Shown here: positions 24,897 through 33,349 of the stretch, one piece after another
Layout of the letters: each line of letters starts with the position of its first letter
Position numbering within the stretch: the stretch's first letter is position 1
From: JBJELF01 sp051879015
Lineage (GTDB): Bacteria; Bacillota; Clostridia; Lachnospirales; Lachnospiraceae
DNA length: 39,514 nt
NCBI GenBank assembly: GCA_051879015.1
Contig: JBJELF010000122.1
Coordinates: 1-39,514, forward strand
Reading direction: 5' to 3'
Made by a program: the position numbers and the translations under genes
Notes under the pieces: generated by a model
The model's database searches: none
What the model was told of the DNA's origin: nothing
Seen by the model: the letters and a program-made list of their open reading frames with translations, nothing else

Positions 24897-25778
24897 TCAT
24901 GATTTTACGCTTGTCAATTCCTCTATTTTTTCTTTCTTTAACTCATAGTAAGTCAAAATTCTTCGGTCTGCAAATCCATAGTTCGTATATAATGCAAAAG
25001 CAGCCTCATTTAAATCCGCTACCTGCAGCAAAATATCCCCCGTCCTATCTCCCTGAGAAGTGACAATCCAGTCCAACACCTCTGTCGCAATTCCCTTTCT
25101 GCGATACAATGGAAGCAAACCAAATCCACACAGCCAAGTTTGCTCTTCTTCCTCAAAAAGGAAAAATAGTCCTGCCGCTTCCTTTTCTTTATAGATGACA
25201 TAGGCGACAGTGAAATTGTCTTTAAGCATATCTTTGACAAATTCACGGGAAACCTCTTGCTCAAACTCGAAAATACTGCTGTGGAGACGAGTTAAAAGCT
25301 CTTTGTCTCTGCTCTTCTCCACTCGCACTGACATCTGCTCTGGCTTCCAGCCTGTGACAGTTGGATGAGCCAGCACATACTCACTGTATGCCGACTGCAA
25401 TCCCCACGCAGCCATCATGCCGCTGCCATCTTCACCACCGTCCACCGGAATCAGAATCGTATCTCTATTCAAATCCAGTACTTGTTCCTTTTGCAGAAAA
25501 CGCAGCACCCGGCTCATAACACGCTTGCAGCAGCAGTTCTCACGATAAGAAGGCTTCGTGAAGCCTGTCATCTCAATTACATGGTCTTCCATGCGAACAG
25601 CACAAACTACACTTACCAACACCGTATCATGGAACAGCATCCCCCACACATCATCCTCGGATTCCGTATCTAAGCTCAATCCTAATTCCTCGTAATCCAG
25701 ACATTCATTGACTAATCCATCTATTTTTCTCTTATCTTCCTGCTTTAACTTTCCTGTGCGAATACGCAATTTATACAT
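24897..25778 (-). CDS. GNAT-family N-acetyltransferase
   Basis: A 293-residue protein whose C-terminal part carries the acetyl-CoA-binding motif LLPLYRRKGIATEVLDW (Q/R-x-x-G-x-G/A type) and a typical final block ALYTNYGFADRRILTYYEL. The N-terminal half may be a second, degenerate GNAT fold. It transfers an acetyl group from acetyl-CoA to an unknown amine. The frame opens at 25820, but the ATG at 25778 has GGAGGAG directly upstream and avoids the repeat element, so I use it. It is probably read from the rhomboid transcript or from its own start beyond the repeat at 25814-25983. Confidence 0.85.
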   Translation of the reverse strand: MYKLRIRTGKLKQEDKRKIDGLVNECLDYEELGLSLDTESEDDVWGMLFHDTVLVSVVCAVRMEDHVIEMTGFTKPSYRENCCCKRVMSRVLRFLQKEQVLDLNRDTILIPVDGGEDGSGMMAAWGLQSAYSEYVLAHPTVTGWKPEQMSVRVEKSRDKELLTRLHSSIFEFEQEVSREFVKDMLKDNFTVAYVIYKEKEAAGLFFLFEEEEQTWLCGFGLLPLYRRKGIATEVLDWIVTSQGDRTGDILLQVADLNEAAFALYTNYGFADRRILTYYELKKEKIEELTSVKS

Positions 25779-25813
25779 CTTTTTCTCCTCCATGGCATAA
25801 TCATATGATGTTG

Positions 25814-25983
25814 GGGTCAAAAGGTATTTTGACCCCTTGATACCTATGGATTGCTCCGCACGTTGTGCTCTCGCAATCCAAAAACATTCGAAATCCGCCC
25901 GATTTGGGCTACTTTCTCATGTTTTGGCGGGTCCCAAAGTCATACCTGTTCATGCAAGCATGAAAGGTATGACCTTTTGACCC
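25814..25983. repeat. hairpin-rich element with 12-bp terminal inverted repeats
   Basis: The left end GGGTCAAAAGGT (25814-25825) is the exact inverse of the right end ACCTTTTGACCC (25972-25983). The left end is itself part of a 10-bp hairpin (GGGGTCAAAA/TTTTGACCCC, 25813-25836). Further stems: GGATTGC/GCAATCC (25848-25879), AAAACAT/ATGTTTT enclosing GCCC/GGGC (25881-25925), and GTCATACCT/AGGTATGAC with inner CATGC/GCATG (25939-25973). The last hairpin recurs at 29483-29543. It fills most of the gap between the rhomboid and GNAT genes and encodes no protein. It could be a MITE-like element or a structured RNA. Confidence 0.75.
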
Positions 25984-26001
25984 TGGTATCATACTATCAT
26001 A

Positions 26002-26598
26002 TTAGTTTTCTTTGTGCCCTCCGTGGGTTTCCAACAACATACCACCCACAGCACCGCAGATACCACCTACGATATGTGCCATCTGAGAAATGGTATCATT
26101 CACGGTCAGTCCTGTCACTACTTCATTACCCACATAATAAATCAGTACCAAAAGAAAGGTAAGAGGAATCTTGCCTTTCTGGACATTGGCAAAGGAAGCC
26201 AACATAATGAGCATAAAAACAATGCCACTCGCTCCTAATAATGCCACACGAGGAAAGAATAGATTATTAATCACACCTGTCACTCCTGCTGTAATGAACA
26301 TTATGATGACAATGCGCTTGGAACCGTATTTTTCCTCCATCATAGGACAGAGCAAGAAAAATAAAACCATATTGCCTAAGTAGTGCGTCCAATCTGAATG
26401 TCCCAACACATGGGTAAATAAACGCACATAAGTCATAGGAGAAGTCAGGGGTGCTCGATAGGTGGAACACAATAAATGCGTACTCGCTCCACCTGTGATA
26501 TAACCCAAAATCAACATTACCAATGAGATAGCTGCGAATCCTAGCGTTACTGGTGCATTGAAGTCAATTTTTTCTCTTATTGTCTTTAATAAATTCAT
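26002..26598 (-). CDS. rhomboid intramembrane serine protease
   Basis: A 198-residue membrane protein with six hydrophobic segments, the minimal bacterial rhomboid core. HSDWTHYLGN (67-76) matches the conserved H-x4-H-x3-N, GASG holds the catalytic S124 and AHIVGG the catalytic H175. Rhomboids cleave single-pass membrane proteins inside the bilayer. GGAGGG lies 5 nt before the ATG. The gene begins 50 nt after the histidine kinase gene on the same strand and is likely cotranscribed with the two-component genes, although a weak promoter-like pair lies in that gap. Confidence 0.9.
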   Translation of the reverse strand: MNLLKTIREKIDFNAPVTLGFAAISLVMLILGYITGGASTHLLCSTYRAPLTSPMTYVRLFTHVLGHSDWTHYLGNMVLFFLLCPMMEEKYGSKRIVIIMFITAGVTGVINNLFFPRVALLGASGIVFMLIMLASFANVQKGKIPLTFLLVLIYYVGNEVVTGLTVNDTISQMAHIVGGICGAVGGMLLETHGGHKEN

Positions 26599-26648
26599 GT
26601 TTCCCTCCTGATTTGCTTTTATGCCATAAGAATATCATGTTCTACACG

Positions 26649-28691
26649 TCAATGCAAGTGTCTTTCAGACACATCCATAAAATTAGGAAAAAATACAGCA
26701 TTATCATTTAACGGAAATTTTATCGTCACTTTAAACAAATCCCCATCAATAGAAAGCGAGAATTGTCCATTCATTAACTCGGTCATATCCCTCGCAATCG
26801 ACAAGCCCAGTCCACTTCCCTCTGTACTTCTTGAGGAATCCCCGCGCACAAATCGCTCCATCAATTCCTCAGCCGAAATATTCAGTTTATATTTAGAAAT
26901 ATTACGAATGGTCGCACAAGCAAAGCCATCCTTACAAATCAAATCCAGATAGACACGAGTCCCCTCCTGAGAATATTTGCATACATTGCTCATGAGATTA
27001 TCAAAGACACGCCACAGATAATTTCCATCGGCCAAAATATGTACCTTATCATCCAAACCCGACAATTCCAGACTGAGCTGCGCTTGCTTCAAGCGATCTT
27101 CGTATTCCCCTGCTAACTGGTCTAACAGGACATCAAACTCACAGTTCTCCCAACGGATATTTAAATTTCCTGAACTTGCCTTGGATGCCTCAATCAAATC
27201 CAGTACTAACTTGTGCAATCGTCTGGACTGATGATTCAACAATTCAATATACTCTCTTACCTGTTCATCCTCCACATTGGTCTTTTTGAGCAAATCGGCT
27301 GTGCTGACAATCATGGTCAATGGTGTCTTCAAATCATGGGATACATTGGTAATCAACTCCGTCTTCATACGCTCACTCTTCATCTTATCTTCCAATGCGA
27401 GATTCATCCCCTCTGCCACATGATTAATGGACTCAGCCAGCTCATGCTCTAAACCATCCTTATCTCGAATCACAATCGGTGTCTGCAAATCGCCACTCAC
27501 CATCTGTTGCGTACCCACCAATATTTTGCTGAGACTTCGCTGCTGCCAGATAAAACATCCCATCGTCACAAGACATAATGCTGCTAAAATACCGATTAAC
27601 AGAACAGTCCCATCAACCGAACACCAAATCATCACCAAAGCAACACTAGCGACAACACCCCATATTTTCAACCAATCTCTTAATACGGGAATCTGTTTCT
27701 TCCAAGTATAACCATAAAGAATTGATAACACTAAAAATAAACATGGAAGAAGATAATGTTTGATACTAGATAAAATTCTTGCCAAAATCATTGCCCACCA
27801 ATAGCAATCGATTGCCTTTAACGTTGAACTGACTCCACCATAGATGGCCAATACCTTATTCGAAACATCCATCTCGTTTTCAGAATCACGATACTGATTG
27901 AAATACTCCCTTAATTCTTCCTGATTCAACGTATCTAAATTAATTACAGACTGCGTTTCTTGAAAGAAGCTGCCCTCTATACCTGTCTCGACCTCCCATG
28001 TTATGTGCGTTTCCTCTATGGTCTCTCTCTCCCACACACCGCTATTTTCTTCTACAATTTCCTCTGTTGTCCCTTCTTCCACTTCTTCCTCTCTGGTTGG
28101 TGCCATTGTCGTTTCCATCGTTGCTCCAGCCAGTGTCTGCATGGTCTGTTCTCCCTTGTTATTTTCTAACACATCTCCATCTGCTTCTGTATTCAGATAT
28201 ACCGCTGTTGTATATTCAACCATTTCTGGTCTTGTTGTAGCCATGGAACCTGCCATCCAAAAACGAGTAGGACCATTTGGGTTACTTGAATTTTCCCAAT
28301 CGGATTCCGATATGACATAAATATGTTCCTCATGCCTTTGCGATTGAATGGATGGATCTCCATACTTTACCACTTGGTCATCCCCATCTTCGTTAATAAT
28401 ACCGATTGCATAAAATATAAAATTAGGGTTTTGTTCCGCTTCATTAATTAATCCCCCTGTAGCACAATATTCCTGATAAATCTTTTCTATATCCCTCTCA
28501 ACTAAATGATTCTGCCATTGTATGACCAAATCATTTCCCATTGTCATGAACATCAAAAACCATAGAATCGTAATACCTAACCACAATCCTCCCACAATCT
28601 TTCGCTTTTTCTCATTTGTTACCTTGGATTCTTTCTTTTTCACACGAAATTTTTTTTGATTATTATCTTTATTATGTTTTATTTGCCTCAT
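26649..28691 (-). CDS. sensor histidine kinase
   Basis: A 680-residue membrane kinase. A basic cytoplasmic tail of about 30 residues is followed by a membrane segment (about 33-52), an extracellular domain to about residue 300 containing a very acidic Glu/Thr-rich linker (about 195-250), several further membrane segments (about 300-385), a HAMP-like linker, the phosphoacceptor H-box NVSHDLKTPL (about 450), the N-box NLMSNVCKYSQ and the G-box GSGLGLSIA. It overlaps the response regulator gene by 4 nt, so they are coupled partners. Signal unknown; the big ectodomain suggests envelope or external sensing. Confidence 0.93.
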   Translation of the reverse strand: MRQIKHNKDNNQKKFRVKKKESKVTNEKKRKIVGGLWLGITILWFLMFMTMGNDLVIQWQNHLVERDIEKIYQEYCATGGLINEAEQNPNFIFYAIGIINEDGDDQVVKYGDPSIQSQRHEEHIYVISESDWENSSNPNGPTRFWMAGSMATTRPEMVEYTTAVYLNTEADGDVLENNKGEQTMQTLAGATMETTMAPTREEEVEEGTTEEIVEENSGVWERETIEETHITWEVETGIEGSFFQETQSVINLDTLNQEELREYFNQYRDSENEMDVSNKVLAIYGGVSSTLKAIDCYWWAMILARILSSIKHYLLPCLFLVLSILYGYTWKKQIPVLRDWLKIWGVVASVALVMIWCSVDGTVLLIGILAALCLVTMGCFIWQQRSLSKILVGTQQMVSGDLQTPIVIRDKDGLEHELAESINHVAEGMNLALEDKMKSERMKTELITNVSHDLKTPLTMIVSTADLLKKTNVEDEQVREYIELLNHQSRRLHKLVLDLIEASKASSGNLNIRWENCEFDVLLDQLAGEYEDRLKQAQLSLELSGLDDKVHILADGNYLWRVFDNLMSNVCKYSQEGTRVYLDLICKDGFACATIRNISKYKLNISAEELMERFVRGDSSRSTEGSGLGLSIARDMTELMNGQFSLSIDGDLFKVTIKFPLNDNAVFFPNFMDVSERHLH

Positions 28692-29383
28692 CCTTCTATC
28701 TTATATCCTTTCCCCCACACAACCTTCAAATATTTCGGTTCACTGGGATTTGCCTCTAATTTTTCTCTCAAATGTCTCATGTGAACTGCTACAATATTTT
28801 TAGCACCATAAGGCGCATCCTTCCATACCGCTCGATAAATCTGCTCAGGTGAATAGACCTCGCCGGTATGCTGCAGCAATAATTTTAAGATATCATATTC
28901 CGTCGGAGTCAGAGAAATCAATTCCCCGTCAACCCGAACCTCTTTGCTGATATCGTCCATCTCAATTCCTCCTGCCGAAAGACAATTGCCCTTCTTAATA
29001 CTGCCGCCCAACATCATATAGCGACGCAGATTTGATTTGATTCGCGCAGCCAGCTCTAACGGCAAAAATGGCTTGGTAATATAGTCATCTGCTCCCACAT
29101 TCAAACCAAGAACTCGGTCCTGCTCCTCACCTTTGGCAGTCAGCAGTATCACGGGAATATTGGAACGCTGACGAATTTTTACCAAAGTTTCCAGACCATC
29201 CATGACAGGCATCATAATATCCATTAAAACTAAATGAATCGTTTCACGCTCCATAATTTCCAACACTTCCACCCCATTGTAAGCTTCAAAAATATGCAAA
29301 TTTTCTCCTGCCAAATATATCTTTATAATTTTCACAATATCCTTCTCATCATCACAGACGATTATGTTGTATGTATTATTCAT
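28688..29383 (-). CDS. OmpR/PhoB-family response regulator
   Basis: A 231-residue regulator: receiver domain (about 1-120) with acidic pocket D11/D12, phosphoacceptor D55, T82 and K104, and a C-terminal winged helix (about 135-231) with LTPTEYDILKLLLQ and HMRHLREKLE. It should bind DNA after phosphorylation by the kinase encoded next. GAGGAG lies before the ATG. The gene is divergent from the membrane-protein operon at 29719, so it may control it, but no direct-repeat binding site is obvious in the gap. Confidence 0.94.
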   Translation of the reverse strand: MNNTYNIIVCDDEKDIVKIIKIYLAGENLHIFEAYNGVEVLEIMERETIHLVLMDIMMPVMDGLETLVKIRQRSNIPVILLTAKGEEQDRVLGLNVGADDYITKPFLPLELAARIKSNLRRYMMLGGSIKKGNCLSAGGIEMDDISKEVRVDGELISLTPTEYDILKLLLQHTGEVYSPEQIYRAVWKDAPYGAKNIVAVHMRHLREKLEANPSEPKYLKVVWGKGYKIEG

Positions 29384-29482
29384 GTTTTCTCCTCAAACTC
29401 TCTATCCTTGCCTCTGCTCTTTTCGGGATTTCTTAAATGCCGCCGCCATTTTGCTTTAAAATTTCCCTTTCATTATAATCCA

Positions 29483-29543
29483 GTCCCAAGGTCATACATT
29501 TGATGCAAGCATGAAATGTATGACCTTTTGACCCTAATATCAT
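29483..29543. repeat. short copy of the hairpin element
   Basis: GGTCATACATTT (29490-29501) pairs with AAATGTATGACC (29514-29525) with an inner ATGC/GCAT, followed by TTTTGACCCT and ATATCAT, the same order as at 25931-25993. The long left part of the larger element is missing. It is flanked by CATTATAATCCAG (29471-29483) and CATTATAATACAG (29541-29553), a near-perfect 13-bp direct repeat that could be a target duplication. The rest of the 335-bp divergent gap is AT-rich. Confidence 0.75.
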
Positions 29544-29682
29544 TATAATACAGACTCAAAAAGTTGAACATATTTGAATTCTTAAAATTTGATTAAAATT
29601 TCTTCAAACTTCTTAATGGGTTGCCTACTTTTTTCTTCTTTAGGAGCAGTGCTATCTTTACTTTAAAGAAAACACCAAAAAA

Positions 29683-29700
29683 CTGTCCCAATCGGGACAG
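29683..29700 (+). promoter_or_regulatory. hairpin before the first gene of the plus-strand operon
   Basis: CTGTCCC (29683-29689), AATC loop, GGGACAG (29694-29700) immediately precedes the Shine-Dalgarno AAGGAAAGG of the membrane-protein gene at 29719. It could influence translation. A promoter for this operon could not be assigned with confidence. Confidence 0.4.
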
Positions 29701-29718
29701 ATAAGGAAAGGATAAGAA

Positions 29719-31668
29719 ATGGGGAAAAAAATTGGAATTTTTGCAGCAGTCCTGCTGCTGATTGAAATTTTCGTATTCAATTATCAGCATTGGCGCAGTG
29801 TAACCTATGAAGAAATCATATTAGAGACGAAGATAGAAGATAATACTATTTACTGTATCGTTCCTGAAATTCATCTATCCAACCTAAAAATCGAGATTGA
29901 GACCCTACGGCAGGAAGATTATCTGAATGTAACCATCTATGCAGATGATGAAGCCAACGCACTTTTGTTTTCACTGGGAACTCGGAAACTATCTTACGCA
30001 GAACAAAGCCATATCGTAACACTGCATTTGGCTGGAATCAGCAGCCAGCTAAAACTGGAAGTAGATTTGGCGCAAAAAGATGCCATTGAAACCTGTCAGG
30101 TTACCGCTAACGTCGTTGTCCCATTCTCTTTCTCTTGGATACGTGTGCTTTTCTTGCTTTTGATTGGAATCCTTTGGATTTTGCTGACTGATATGCCGAT
30201 TGGATTGACGATACCTTATGGAGAATACATCAGTCAGGACAAAACTGCAGCACAGGCGCGCCTCGTAACAATCATTCTTGTCGCAAGCTGTGCGCTGATT
30301 GTCGGAAGCTGCTCCTGCTCAAATCTATACCGATATTCAACGCAACGTCACCACCATCAATATCAGGAACTCGCCCGCTCTCTATGCCGCGGAGAGCTTT
30401 TTATCGATGATGAGCCCAATCCAGTCCTAGAATCCATGCAGAATCCCTACGACACAAACCTGCGCAAGCAGTTGATGAAGGAGAGCAATCAAAGCTACCG
30501 CTGGGATACCGCCTACTTTGAAGGAAAATATTATGTATACTTTGGAATTGTACCTGTTTTCCTGTTCTATCTCCCCTATTATATACTGACTGGCACGGAT
30601 CTGCTCAACACGATAGCCATTGCCATGGCAGCCATTCTATGGGTTATCAGCAGCTTTTTGCTCTGGAATACAATCGTCAAACGATGGTTCACACAATTAT
30701 CTCTGCTCCACTTTTATGTTCTATACTTGCTGCTTCTCATCAGTGGATTTGTACCGCTTTTGCTGGACATTGCCAGTTTTTATGTCCTGCCCGTAGTGAC
30801 TGGCATTGCCTTTGCCAATTTTGGAATGTTCTTTTGGATCGACTCTCTGCCAAAAGAGAAAGATTCCAAACAAGGCCTGTCTTTATGGAAATTGAGCCTA
30901 GGCTCCCTATGCATCGCTTTGGTTGCGGGATGCCGCCCACAGCTTCTGTGCATCGCTCTGGCTGGTATCCCACTGTTTTGGGATTATTTAAAAAAGAAGC
31001 AGCCCTTAAAAATTTATTGTGCCGCCTTCGTCCCCATTCTTTTGGTAGCCATCAGCATTATGTACTACAACTACGCTCGCTTCCATAATCCTTTTGATTT
31101 TGGATCCAATTACAATCTAACCACCAACGACTTAACCCACCGTACTTTTGATATCGGACGCATTGGACTTGGACTGTTTGCTTACTTATTTCAAACGCCT
31201 GCCATCAACGCCCAGCTGCCCTTTTTGCAATCAGTCAATCTGAAAAACCAATATTTCGGTCTAACCTACACAGAATCCATGTACGGCGGAGTTTTCTGGC
31301 TCAGTCCCATATTATGGCTAGCATGGCTTAGCATTGGACCCAGCAAAAAACCTCCTGCTTTCCTTCCCTCCCAGGAAATCATTCGCCATCTGTCTGTCAT
31401 CTATCTAATCTCTGCTGTCGTGATTGTTATAGCAGACACACAAATGGGTGGTCTATGTTACCGTTATATAGGAGATTTCGCCTGGATGCTGGCAACAGCT
31501 GCTCTCCTCGTCCTTGGACATATCCTGACCAACTCGGCTCTTTCCAATGTAAGCAAAAACCGCTTGCTGCGCCTCCTCGTCCTGCTGCAAATCGTCTCCT
31601 TAATAATGACTCTCTCCGTCGGAGACACCAGCAGCAGCTTAATGTACACCATCGCTTTTTGGATGTGA
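29719..31668 (+). CDS. polytopic membrane protein, GT-C-like
   Basis: A 649-residue membrane protein. A first hydrophobic segment (about 5-22) is followed by an extracytoplasmic domain of about 110 residues, then about ten more membrane segments. The block YRWDTAYFEGKYYVYFG followed by a hydrophobic segment resembles the large first loop of GT-C type glycosyltransferases, which take sugars from polyprenyl-phosphate donors outside the membrane; this is a fold-level guess, not a family identification. AAGGAAAGG precedes the ATG. It starts an operon: the FAD oxidoreductase follows after 31 nt and the UbiA enzyme after that, so a role in lipid-linked sugar transfer is plausible. Confidence 0.7.
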   Translation: MGKKIGIFAAVLLLIEIFVFNYQHWRSVTYEEIILETKIEDNTIYCIVPEIHLSNLKIEIETLRQEDYLNVTIYADDEANALLFSLGTRKLSYAEQSHIVTLHLAGISSQLKLEVDLAQKDAIETCQVTANVVVPFSFSWIRVLFLLLIGILWILLTDMPIGLTIPYGEYISQDKTAAQARLVTIILVASCALIVGSCSCSNLYRYSTQRHHHQYQELARSLCRGELFIDDEPNPVLESMQNPYDTNLRKQLMKESNQSYRWDTAYFEGKYYVYFGIVPVFLFYLPYYILTGTDLLNTIAIAMAAILWVISSFLLWNTIVKRWFTQLSLLHFYVLYLLLLISGFVPLLLDIASFYVLPVVTGIAFANFGMFFWIDSLPKEKDSKQGLSLWKLSLGSLCIALVAGCRPQLLCIALAGIPLFWDYLKKKQPLKIYCAAFVPILLVAISIMYYNYARFHNPFDFGSNYNLTTNDLTHRTFDIGRIGLGLFAYLFQTPAINAQLPFLQSVNLKNQYFGLTYTESMYGGVFWLSPILWLAWLSIGPSKKPPAFLPSQEIIRHLSVIYLISAVVIVIADTQMGGLCYRYIGDFAWMLATAALLVLGHILTNSALSNVSKNRLLRLLVLLQIVSLIMTLSVGDTSSSLMYTIAFWM

Positions 31669-31699
31669 CAAATAAAAAACATAGAAAGGAAAAAATGAT

Positions 31700-33256
31700 A
31701 TGAAAACTGTATTCATTATTGGGGCAGGTCCTGCCGGCTTGACCGCTGGTCTTGAACTGCTGCGCCGTTCAAAAGACTATCAGGTAACAATATTGGAAGA
31801 ATCTGATATGATTGGAGGAATATCACGAACCGTAGAACATCATGGAAATCGCATGGACATCGGAGGACACCGTTTTTTTTCCAAAGACCCCCGTATTATT
31901 GATTGGTGGGAGGAACGAATGCCCATGCAGCAATGTCCCGCCTATGATGACAGGAAATTGGGCCGAAATCTAGGATGGTCAGATTCTGGAAACATTGACC
32001 CCGAAAAGACTGACCGTGTCATGTTGAAACGAAATCGTGTTTCCCGCATTTATTATAAAAAGAAATTTTTTGACTATCCCGTTAGAATAAATTGGAATAC
32101 CATCAAAAACATGGGTATCCTGACTACGTTGGAAGCTGGCTTTAGCTATCTGTACGCTGTGATTGCAAAGAAGCCCGAAACCTCTCTGGAAAATTTTTAT
32201 ATCAATCGCTTTGGAAGAAAATTGTACTCGATGTTTTTTGAAGGCTATACAGAAAAACTCTGGGGACGACATCCAAAGGACATCTCCGCAGATTGGGGTG
32301 CCCAGCGTGTGAAAGGGCTGTCCATTGTGGCAATCATTCAAGATATTTTTGGAAAATTATTTTTGAAAAAAGAGCGCAAAATTGAAACCTCTCTCATTGA
32401 AGAATTTAGCTATCCAAAATATGGACCGGGACAACTATGGGAAACCACTGCAGCAGAATTTGAACAATTAGGCGGTATTATCAAAAAAGGCTGTCAAGTT
32501 AAAACCTTACAGCGCAAGAACCATGCCATCGTCTCCCTAACCTATCAGTCTGCTGACGGCATCCACACAGAAAACGCAGACATTGTCATCTCCTCCATGC
32601 CTTTGAAGGATCTCATCGCAGGCTGCAATGAAGTACCGGAAGCCATTCAGCACATTGCAAAAGGACTCCCTTATCGCGATTTTGTGACAGTGGGACTGTT
32701 GTTAAAGAAGCTAAATTTAAAGAATGAGACTACGATTAAAACACTCAATAATATTGTACCGGATTGCTGGATTTATGTGCAGGATGTAGATGTCAAACTT
32801 GGACGTATTCAGATATTTAACAACTGGTCCTGCTATATGGTTAAAAAGCCCGAGGATACCGTCTGGATTGGTCTAGAATATTTCTGCACAGAAGGAGATT
32901 CCTATTGGAATTTAAGCGAAGACCAATGGGCGAAGCTAGGAATAAAAGAACTGATAAAAATGGGCGTCATAGACCAAAACGAACCAATTTTGGACTATCA
33001 TTGCGAGAAGGTGAAGAAAGCCTATCCAGCTTATTTTGATACATACAATCAGATTGAACAATTAATTGCCTATTTAAATGACATCGATAATTTATACTGC
33101 ATCGGCAGAAACGGTCAGCATCGCTACAACAATATGGATCATTCCATGCTTACTGCCTTCGCAGCCGTAAGCAATATCCTAGAAGGCAGAACAAACAAAA
33201 ACAATATCTGGTCCATTAATACGGAACAGGAATATCATGAAGAAAAAGTTAACTAA
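31700..33256 (+). CDS. NAD(P)/FAD-dependent oxidoreductase (amine-oxidase/UGM-like)
   Basis: A 518-residue flavoprotein. The N-terminal Rossmann motif IIGAGPAGLTAGLELL (G8, G10, G13) and the acidic residue in ILEESDMIGGISRT bind FAD; GGHRFFSKDP is a block shared by protoporphyrinogen-oxidase-like and UDP-galactopyranose-mutase-like proteins of polysaccharide clusters. The C-terminal YCIGRNGQHRYNNMDHSM closes the FAD site. It is cytosolic. The substrate is not known; in this setting, conversion or oxidation of a nucleotide- or lipid-linked sugar is likely. AGAAAGGA lies upstream of the start. Confidence 0.82.
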   Translation: MKTVFIIGAGPAGLTAGLELLRRSKDYQVTILEESDMIGGISRTVEHHGNRMDIGGHRFFSKDPRIIDWWEERMPMQQCPAYDDRKLGRNLGWSDSGNIDPEKTDRVMLKRNRVSRIYYKKKFFDYPVRINWNTIKNMGILTTLEAGFSYLYAVIAKKPETSLENFYINRFGRKLYSMFFEGYTEKLWGRHPKDISADWGAQRVKGLSIVAIIQDIFGKLFLKKERKIETSLIEEFSYPKYGPGQLWETTAAEFEQLGGIIKKGCQVKTLQRKNHAIVSLTYQSADGIHTENADIVISSMPLKDLIAGCNEVPEAIQHIAKGLPYRDFVTVGLLLKKLNLKNETTIKTLNNIVPDCWIYVQDVDVKLGRIQIFNNWSCYMVKKPEDTVWIGLEYFCTEGDSYWNLSEDQWAKLGIKELIKMGVIDQNEPILDYHCEKVKKAYPAYFDTYNQIEQLIAYLNDIDNLYCIGRNGQHRYNNMDHSMLTAFAAVSNILEGRTNKNNIWSINTEQEYHEEKVN

Positions 33257-33287
33257 ACTGGGATGCCAAACACGAAGGAGGATTTAA

Positions 33288-33327
33288 CTGTCAACTACCC
33301 ATCACCTGACAGTAGGTTTCCACCTAC
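33288..33327 (+). promoter_or_regulatory. two adjacent hairpins before the UbiA-family gene
   Basis: CTGTCA (33288-33293) pairs with TGACAG (33307-33312), and GTAGGT (33312-33317) pairs with ACCTAC (33322-33327). An orphan Shine-Dalgarno GAAGGAGG at 33274-33281 precedes them. The arrangement could be a leader controlling the UbiA gene or a scar of a mobile-element end. Confidence 0.4.
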
Positions 33328-33349
33328 AACCAACGAAAGGATTTTATTT

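Noticed and set aside
25779..25820. A longer GNAT protein starting at 25820
   Set aside because: That start lies in the repeat element and lacks a ribosome site; GGAGGAG directly precedes the ATG at 25778.
33263..33349. A 29-residue N-terminal extension of the UbiA-family protein
   Set aside because: No ribosome site before 33263, the extension overlaps two hairpins, and a good ribosome site precedes 33350.
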